From the NCBI GenBank assembly GCA_013399855.1, contig VXAY01005255.1:246114-310113 (forward strand): a stretch of 64,000 bases of DNA, in the 5' to 3' direction. A program made the translations under genes and the position numbers. The stretch comes from Oxyruncus cristatus (Eukaryota; Chordata; Aves; Passeriformes; Cotingidae). This document shows, one piece after another, positions 26,441 through 64,000 of the stretch (its first letter is position 1; every line of letters starts with the position of its first letter). The notes below the pieces were generated by a model that made no database searches, was not told where the DNA came from, and worked only from the letters and a program-made list of their open reading frames with translations.

Positions 26441-29400
26441 CACAGAAAATATTTTGAGAAATTGGTCAGACTGAAGCAGCACACCCCTTCCGTTGTATCT
26501 TACAGGGTGATCTTACTATTAACCCACAGGGTAGGACTGGCATTAAAAAAGATTCCTTTCGTGGGCACAGCTGTCCCACCAACGCGTTGAAACGGGAACA
26601 GTGGTGGGAGGCGTAGACTGTTGTTTGCCTGGTTGGAGTTACATGCCTATGCTTTCGAACTGCCAGCATCCCACCACTTGTTTACATGACTCCAGAATGA
26701 AATGTGGGAAAGAACTGTGCAGTCAGGATCTTGGCCTGCAGCAACCCTCTCTCCCATTGATTTAGAAAGGTCAGGGTAGACAGACAAATAGTTTTATGTT
26801 CCAGGAAGAAGAAGTAAACGCAGCACAAAGGAATCAGATATCTGGGGGGAAAAAATTATTTCATTTGAAAAGATATCCAGTATTATAGCCATTAGGCATA
26901 GTCCAGGCATGCAATAATAATAAAAAATAAAGATCAGAAAACATGCAGAAAACACAGTTCAGGAGTACAAAACAAATGCTGATGGAAAAATGTACATCAG
27001 CAGATTTGCATTAGTAGCATAAGACAACTCCAGTTTTGCTATGCTGCCTAAATCTTAGTAATAACCTTTGTGGAATACTACTCCCACACTAACATTTATT
27101 TTTAATTTTCTAAATACTTGACACTCTTTCAATTCCTGAGTCAGTTGAATGTCTTATTGAAAACACATATGTTAGAGAAAGAATTTCTGGTTTGTCTTCA
27201 GATGCTATTGTGTATTTTTAATTGATGTAAACATTTAAAACAGTAAGAGTAGGAATTACAGCAAATCAGAACAATGCCATATGAAAATACAGAGTGCTTG
27301 GGAGATTTTTTGGGGAGTGCGTGTGACCTAATGGATCCTTCTTCCACTTGGGAAAATGTAGTGTCTTGAAAGTAAAGTTTGAACTGTGACCCTGAGGTGC
27401 AGTCCTGTTGCAAAGGTTGAAGGTCAGTAGTTTCAGGGCAGATTGTCAGATCCCATCATACACGTAGAGGACAGTGCTAACAATAGCACTGTGATTGCTG
27501 GATTGTTTTGACCAGAATACATTCGCTTTAATTGCTGCTACTATGAGGTGGATGAGTAGTATTGGCAGATAAATCAGATAGTTCTCTAGACTTTTTGTTG
27601 TAATCCAAACTTGACCAAAACTTTGGATTACAGATCATTAGTTTCAGTGCTTTTATCCCGCTGTGTCTTTGGTTGCCTCTCATTGCCTGTATGTTGGAGA
27701 ATATTTTTCTGCCATCCATCTGTAATCAACAATATGTATGAAATTGTTCACAAACATTATGTGTGTCTGGTTCATCTTCATTTTAAGTCATAAGCTGTTG
27801 GGGTTTGGGTTTGGGGTTTCTTTGTTTTTTTGGTTTTTTCCTGCCTTTGTTTCTCCTACCTCATCCTTTCCTGCAGCAGGAGTAGCTCCTCTAGAGAGGG
27901 GGTTAAGGTCTTTGTTTTTTCCGGTTAGAGTGGTGCTGTTTCTGCATTGTTAGCTTCATGGTTGTGATGAAAGACTGCTCTGGAAGAGGCAGGCGTTAGG
28001 AGGGTGTTCAAAAGACCATAAGATTCAGAAATGTGTTTCCACTCCAAACTCCTCAACAGGAAATACGGGCTTTTCCATGTTCGTATAGGCAGTGTGAGAA
28101 CCCCATGTCATGAGGAGAGAAGTCATCCCTTGCACAGGAAACTTCACCGCAATGTACCCAGCACATTTCTTGTGAAGAGGGTAAAGGTTAAAAGACCGTT
28201 TGTAAACTCTTTCTCTTTCTGCTGGTAGAATGACGGAGGGGGCTGAGAGGGTTGGACTTCAAACTGTCCTATAGCAAGACTCATCATTTTCCATGGCATT
28301 ATGCCGTGTTCAACCTGATAAAAGCTGTTCTGCAAAGTGAAACAGAGCTGTGCTTTTTCCTTGTTGGTTAACAGACGTGTGTGCTACAAATGTTCACTTC
28401 CACCTCTGGGTGTGTGTATTTTTGTACTCATAGAAGAAGTACTGAAGAAACAGAAATACTGTGATGACAAGAGAAATTAAAACTATCTCATTAAGAAGCA
28501 CGCTGATTGTATTTCATTTGTGAATATAGACAAATAGTCTTAATTTGCACAAAGAACTAAGTGGCCTAAATTGCAGTTTTCTATAGAAAGTACTTAAATA
28601 TGTTAAATAGGTAAAATTAGTTTTTTAGATTAATTGAGTTTGCTGAAGTTCCTAGTGGGGAAGGACCAAGAAAAAATTCTCTGTCTTACGTATTTATCTG
28701 TAAGTAAGTGGGATCTGTGGACAGGAAAGCAAAGAAAAAGCAAGCTACTTTCTGATGCAGAAACGTCTTTTTATCTAAGTATTACTGAAAGTTGCATTTG
28801 GGTATTTCCACACTGCACAAATGCATTCATTGTATCTTGCGGTAGTTGATTTCATTTTCTCGTGGAAGACTTTTCCCTGTTCTTGCTGAGGTTGCCTACT
28901 TGCTCAGGATCCTCAGGTGGGCTTCAGAGAGTGATAAGATTCTTTAGGCCAAACTTCATTGTCCTTAGTAGTCAAGATTCTGGTGAGTGGGAGAGGGGGA
29001 CATTAAACAAGCTTGTGAGGGGAATCTGGACTTAAGAAGTAGACTGAGAGGGGAAATACATCTTCTGTGGAGCTGACAAATTAGCACTTGCTGAGTATGT
29101 TTTTGGTGGGGAAATATCATCAGTGGGAGGCAAGGGTTTGTACTGGATGCTGGCATCACCGCTTTCTTTTGCCTTCCCATGGACATAGTAAGAGGGATGA
29201 CCTAGATCATGGAGTGAGTGGACTGAAACTCTGTTACACAGTCAACCTATGGATCTGCAGTAGGCATAGTCTGTGTTGCTGCCCCCACGAGTTTGGCTGG
29301 AAGGATCTGACTCACAGCCTTCACTTTTCCTGTTTTGATCTGTGTGAGATTCAGGACATTCACACTGTCATTAAAGCAGACAGAAGAGCAAAGTGCGCGT

Positions 29401-32327
29401 TGGACTGTGAAAAAACCAGCTCTTAATCTTACTTGGTCTTAGCAGGCTTTTGCTGGAAACTGCTGTCCTTTGAGCTGATGTTTTGCTCTTGCGTTGCCTC
29501 TGCAGCCAGCAGTGATAGGGTTGATCCAGGCCTTCACCTCAGATCCTTGCATGGTTGATAAAATCCTTGCAGCTTCTTTGAAACAGCTGTTGGAGGTGGT
29601 TTGCTGGAATTGCTGAAAAATTGAGTTTGAGCCAAGATGGCAGATTTTGTTTCACTACCAATGTTTTCTGTCATTGAAGGTAATAAACAAATAATAAAAA
29701 TTCCCTGTATGCTAGTTATACTGGAGATGGTGCTCTTACATGAAAGGCACCATAGTCACAACTTAGCGTAGTCTGGCATTTCATCCCTTCCATTATTTTG
29801 TCCATATTCATTACAGTAAATAGGATGTTAGTTGAAAATCTGGCCATGCTGCAGGTCCAAAATACTGTTTCAGGCAGTATTCACTTTTACTTTTTGTGTG
29901 TTGTTAAAACATTTTCAGTCAGCGAAACTTTTTATTAAGATGTTATTTAAGAATGCAGTTGGCTGAAGGAGTCCTCTTGATGTTTCAAAATGGATTTTTC
30001 AGGAGCAGAAACTCTAATTTGTAAGGTTCGGGGAATGGACCTTACAGTCTGGAGGGTCTAGAGAGTTGTAAAACTAATTACAGTTCGTCAGGTACCCCAA
30101 AACTACTTTTTCACTTCCTCTTGGAGATGATGGTAAATGTTTAGTAGGATTACATCCCCCTTTTTTCTTTCCTCTTTCTTTTTAAGCATTAAAGAAACTG
30201 TCAGACTCTCCCTTTTTCTCTATTATTTTCTTCATGGTAATGTATCAATAACATTTAGCCTTCCACTGCTGTTGCATTTTCTGCTTTGGCATGCCAGTCA
30301 ATAACTGGAGTACCCTCTTTTCTCCTGCTTGTTGATGTGTGAATGGGAAAAAAACGTGTTTCTTACAGTTTTATCTCACCTGACACATTTGTTTCAAGGG
30401 GTGGTTTTGTTAGGGGATTTTTTTTTTTTTTCCCAAAAAGAGAACAGACCCAAAGCATTTTGCTAAAACAGTTGATGAGATAAGGAGAATATTAGCTTGT
30501 AGTTGTACAAACTAATCATTCAGGGTTTATTCTAGGGTGGAGATGATCATAGTTTTTGCTTGAGATGTTGCAAGCAGTCAAGAGCGAGACCAAATGTCTC
30601 CATGTTTCAGGCCCACAGGACACGAGGCCATGAAGCTGAGCAGGGTGGCATTTGCTTCCCACAGCCAGCTGACAGGACTGAGGGTAGCAGGGGAGAAGTG
30701 GCATCTGATGAAGACCTCTTCTGCTCACATGCTTTGTGCTAATAGAGCACCAAATAAATATTCACACAATAGAAGGGAGCCTTGTTCAGAAGCCTTTTCT
30801 GAACTGTGGACATGGCCATTACTGGGATTGGAGGTCAACAACAGCTTCATATGTTTCTGTTGAAAACTGATTTTGCAGCAAAACTTCATGAAGTGCAAAA
30901 CTGCACATATTGCCAACATCCACTGTCTGCAGTAATAGTAAGGGCAAAGCCAAAGGCTACATGCAGATGCATCATGCCTATCTTCAGGATAGTTTGCCTG
31001 GACGTGAATTACATCAGCCTTTGGGATTGCTGGCTGCAGGAGTGGCACCAGTTCATTACTATCCATTAAGGTACCATCCTGGGAAACTGTCTGGTGTGTT
31101 AATACTGCCTTTAATTTGGTAGGAGTCCTATCTCCACTGGTTTTTATCAAAAACATGACTATAAAGTTGCAGTTGTTGAAAGGATTGTAATTCGAGCAAG
31201 TGTTCAGAGCACCTGTTGTTTGTGTCTGTCAGTCCATGCAGTGAGTAGAGGGAACTAACTCATCCCTGAGCAAGCGCAACTGTGGGAGGGATCCAGTTTG
31301 CCCAGCTGCAGCATCAGGCCTAATCTAGTCATCTAAATTCTTTCTATAATTAGAGAGAGATAGGTAGCTTCATGAGGTGACTAATCCCTCCTACCTTGGA
31401 AAATGATGATTCATTCACTGGAAATGCCTATGTCTCACCATTGACTATGTAGAGAACCTGGGCAGTGAGCTGAGATCAGATACCTGCCTCCTGTGTAGTT
31501 TAGGTGAAATAAAATCCTTTCTGTAAGTGGTACGAGCTCATACCTAAGTTCTTAAGCAGTGTTGGGTAATTGGTGGGGCTGGCGATTAAATCAAGAAGCT
31601 CAGACTGGACTTTCCTGTCTCTTCTGTTGTAGTATGGCATAGATTGGACGTCTTAAAAGACATATCCTATTAATGCAAGTATACTTGAATGAGATGGTAG
31701 CAGTAGCAGATACAAACCTTCAGTTAACCTGTAGTAAATTTAAAAATAATCCACTTTTCCTGTGTGCTCATTGCCAGCTGTTTATAGAAGCCTCCCTTGC
31801 ATAGTAATTTCACCTGACTGAGAAAGATCCCTACATCCTAATCTTTGGAATGTCTGTGTTTTGACACAGGATTTTTTCTCCTGACAGTGGCAATTACAAC
31901 TCTTCCAAACAAAAAAATTTTGAAAGTTTAATTGTAGAAAAGCAAGTATAGTAGCAAATGGTGTCTCATATTCAACATATCATATACATTCCTTTTTTTT
32001 AATAGTCCCAAGCTTTTCTGTAAACATGTTAACGTATGTTTCCATCAGTTATTCTACCCACTCACTAAATGCTGCCTGAAGTCAGTCCTTTTCAGCATGT
32101 TTATTTCTTTGTGTTCCTACTCTAACTGGCTATTGCTATGACTAGTGCTGGGTGAGGTCCAGTAAAGGATAATACTGTTTTTCTATTTTTAGTAAACTTT
32201 ATTGTGAGTGCTGGTAATCAGAAGTAAAATCTACAGTTAATCTGAGAATGGTACCTGCCCATCGGTTGTGATTTATGCAGTATAAAAAGACTGGTAATTA
32301 ATGCTGATTATTTTGTTGATTTTTTAG
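26441..32327. other. Non-coding DNA, probably INPP4A intron
   Basis: No exon, RNA gene or clear repeat is recognised in this 5.9 kb. Open frames up to 143 codons (30725-31156, minus) have no family resemblance. Confidence 0.6.
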
Positions 32328-32388
32328 ATGTGGATTTAACTGATGTTGAAACACAAAATCCCTCCACACATGAGGAAAAGAGCTTTCC
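32328..32388 (+). other. INPP4A: Probable INPP4A 5' UTR exon
   Basis: A 61-base segment lies between a strong acceptor (TTTTGTTGATTTTTTAG) and a good donor (CC|GTAAGT). It has no reading frame into the main CDS. It contains ATG TGG ATT TAA at 32328 and an ATG at 32343 that would read 17 codons across the junction to a TAA in exon 34767-34985. That fits a non-coding leader exon. The call rests on splice signals and position only; transcript evidence would decide it. Confidence 0.45.
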
Positions 32389-34766
32389 GTAAGTATGATC
32401 CATGTAAGTAAATTGAAAATGTATCATGAGGTGAAAAATTAATATTGCAATTTAAATGAACAGTTAGCTTTAGAAAATTACTAAGATCAATAATATTAAA
32501 ATAGAAATAGCTTCAAAACAAATTAAATACCTGACTATTTTAACTTCTCAAGGATTAACCCTTTTTAAAGATGTCAGCAACTAAAGATTGTAGCTGAAAA
32601 AACCAGCAGGATTCTTTAACCTAGCAGATTCTTTAACCTGCTGTCTGACCTCTACCTATGTGAACATGTTAGTTACTCTCTGTCTACTTGTAGGTTTTGG
32701 GAGAAGGGGCTGTGGCATTCTGTCTCAATCTCTGCAAGCACATTTTGTGTCTTTTTCTTCAGGCAGTTAGGTTTAATGGACTTACAGACTGTTAAACATC
32801 ACATTATATAAAGGACAAACCAAGGAAAACCCATTGCTGCAAGAGGGGTAAAAAATTAGAAGAACGGAAAGACTTGGAAACTGGCAAGGAATTTTGATGG
32901 AAGTTTTATTTGACTGAATATTAGGACATTCAGTACTATTTGAGAAAGTCTGGTGATTCACTAGCCACTTAACCACTTAAACATTATTAAATAAGAAAAG
33001 CTTTTTTACTGTGCATGGTCCAACCTCCAAACAACTGGGTTGGCCAGAAAGGTACACTCTTGTCCAAAACCAACTAGACACAATCCTGAGCAACTTCCTC
33101 TACCTGACCCTGCTTTTGAGCAGTGGAGTTGAATTAGATGTTGTCCAGAGTTTATCCAACCTCAGCTATTCTGTGATTCTGTATGAACTGGTAAGCTGCC
33201 TGCTTTACTTTCTGGCTATCAGAAATTATAACTATAATGCAGAGTGTTGCTTTGTACATTGTCACTGAGTCCCAAAGCTTTTGGAGATGGGATGTTCAGA
33301 GCCCTCAATTTCTGCTTCTTTCACTCAAGAATTTGTTTATTTTCCTATTAGGAATTGACTTAACGACAGTTCTGAGTGGCAACAGATTGGCCTGTCTGGA
33401 AGACACAGCCCAAATACCTTCCTTCCTAGAATGAGCTCACTTAAAATCTCATTCCTAAACTCACATAGATGGCTAGGGCTGTGTTCAATTCAGTTGCTTA
33501 ACTTGCATTTGAATTTTAGGTGCCCACTGAAGCAGTGCTAGTTAAGAAGATGCTAAAGTTGCCTGTGGAGAGAGGGAAATTCTTTTGAAATCTTCCAGAG
33601 GGAGATGCTGACTAGTTAAATTCAGAGACTTAAGTTAGGCAGGTTAAATGTTCTTTTGGAGGTCTTCAGACGGGTTTGAAGTGCCTTTTAAAAACACAAG
33701 TATAAGCTAGGTGCTTTATTTAATTTGAATACATCTTGCTCATTGTTAGGTCCATCAACCTAAAGGGAAGATAAATATTCTTCCATTTTGCAGTATGGTT
33801 CAAATGTTTTGTAAAATGAATGAGGGGCTGCTGTGAAGGTATTAGTCACTGTATTACTATCTTCCAGGTTTATCAGATTTTACTCCTCACTTCCTAAATT
33901 AATGATGTTTGTCATAATACTGTGAAACAAATACAAATGTTCCATGACTGCAGCGCTAACGTGACTGATGGAAGGAACATTGAAATTTATCAGCCAAGCC
34001 AAAAACACCACATTTAAAATCATAACCAGTTTTTCTGTAGGCTGTGCGTTTCTTTCCTACTATAATGTTTCACTTCATAGGCATTGTGAGGGAAGAACAA
34101 CTGTCATGGATGTCTGTAAACCAAGAAAATGTAGGGTAAAGCACAGATGCTGCCATGTGCCACATCAGCAGGCATCCCCTTTTGCTTTTTCTTTCCACCA
34201 CCATCCCAGAATTTCAACCTCTCTCTGGACCAGTAGGTTTTATTTATAGTTTTCATTATCCGTTTCTCATGGCAGTAGAGCCTAGAACAACACAGAGTGC
34301 TGACACTAGCAACATTTCCTACCCTTTTGTTCTGTGCTCTGCCAACCCGTTGTCCCTTTGTCCTTATGCCTTGTCCTTCCTCTGCAGACAGAGGCCCCAT
34401 CTGACAAATTTACTTGTGCTCCCCAGGGATTATGAAAACCAGGAAATTTCATTAAGGAGGGTTTAATAACTTAGACAAAGGGGAAGAGCAGCTGGTCCGT
34501 TAACGAGTCTCTTGCAAACCCCATTCTCTGACAGAAGAGCCTTTCTTGCACGTGGCACAGTTTCCAACAATTTGGTGTAGAATGTTACAGATGTACAGAT
34601 GTACAGTTCATGCAAATGGAGTTCCTGTGTATTGGGTCTGCCTTTAGCATTTTATTTGAATGACCTGTGGAGATTTTATGGCAGTAGGTTTGCTGCTGTT
34701 GAAAAGAACAGTAGCTGATAGTGGCCTAAAATTTTAGTGTATATTTTTGCTCTCTCTGTTGCTTAG
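32389..34766 (+). other. Intron between leader exon and first coding exon
   Basis: 2.4 kb, containing a CR1 tail at 33080-33183. Otherwise nothing is recognised. Confidence 0.5.
33080..33183 (+). mobile_element. CR1 3' terminal fragment
   Basis: CTGAGCAACTTCCTCTACCTGACCCTGCTTTTGAGCAG, seen in pieces, then GTTGTCCAGAG, CCAACCTCAGCTATTCTGTG and ATTCT. This matches the CR1 3' end with its ATTCTGTGATTCT terminus on the plus strand. Confidence 0.85.
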
Positions 34767-34871
34767 CGTGGTAATGTTAGAGGAATAGCAACTGGAGACA
34801 ACCTGCTGCATTCTGCTACTCTGTGAGACAAACATCAGTAAAGCCAAGCAGCGAGAAAAGAAAGGCTCTTC

Positions 34872-34879
34872 ATGAGAAA

Positions 34880-34883
<4 letters not shown>
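34872..34883 (+). promoter_or_regulatory. Upstream ORF overlapping the INPP4A start (ATGA)
   Basis: ATG AGA AAA TGA, a three-codon frame whose stop codon shares bases with the main ATG at 34880-34882. This geometry is known from termination-reinitiation, so it could tune translation of INPP4A. The sequence arrangement is certain; the function is inferred. Confidence 0.5.

Positions 34884-64000
<29,117 letters not shown>

Noticed and set aside
34823..34879. N-terminal extension of INPP4A from GTG at 34823
   Set aside because: The frame is open back to a TAG at 34778 but has no ATG. The family start at 34880 fits better.

Overview
The window is vertebrate nuclear DNA, most likely from a bird. 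It is AT-rich and intron-rich. It contains many CR1 LINE copies of the type typical of birds, two possible traces of ancient MIR-like SINEs, and one candidate endogenous LTR whose TGTCATGG terminus resembles LTRs I know from neoavian/passerine genomes. No prokaryotic features are present.

The only gene I can support is INPP4A (type I inositol polyphosphate-4-phosphatase, PtdIns(3,4)P2 4-phosphatase) on the + strand. Seventeen coding exons plus one 15-nt microexon were assembled by eye. All lie between 34880 and 63625, all have GT/AG boundaries, and the reading frame closes at every junction. They encode about the first 728 residues, covering the N-terminal C2 region, the conserved middle region and the Ser/Pro-rich PEST-like segment. 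The C-terminal phosphatase domain with its CX5R catalytic loop lies beyond the right edge. The start codon is in an exon at 34767-34985 that also carries 5' UTR. A probable additional 5' UTR exon lies at 32328-32388.

Positions 1-32327 hold no recognisable coding exon and no CpG-island promoter. I read this stretch as part of the large first intron or upstream flank of INPP4A. It contains CR1 fragments (12838-13163, 14086-14136, 14590-15776, 25451-26440), a candidate LTR (18067 to about 19200), a perfect 76-bp tandem triplication (21340-21556), a 180-base assembly gap (17621-17800), and a probable false allelic duplication around a single N (13601-13997).

The most interesting signals are three regulatory or splicing choices in INPP4A. 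First, a 15-nt in-frame microexon with a NAGNAG acceptor. Second, paired in-frame donors 135 nt apart that include or remove the PEST-like Ser/Pro segment. Third, a three-codon upstream ORF whose stop overlaps the main start codon (ATGA). I found no evidence for a wholly new biological system.
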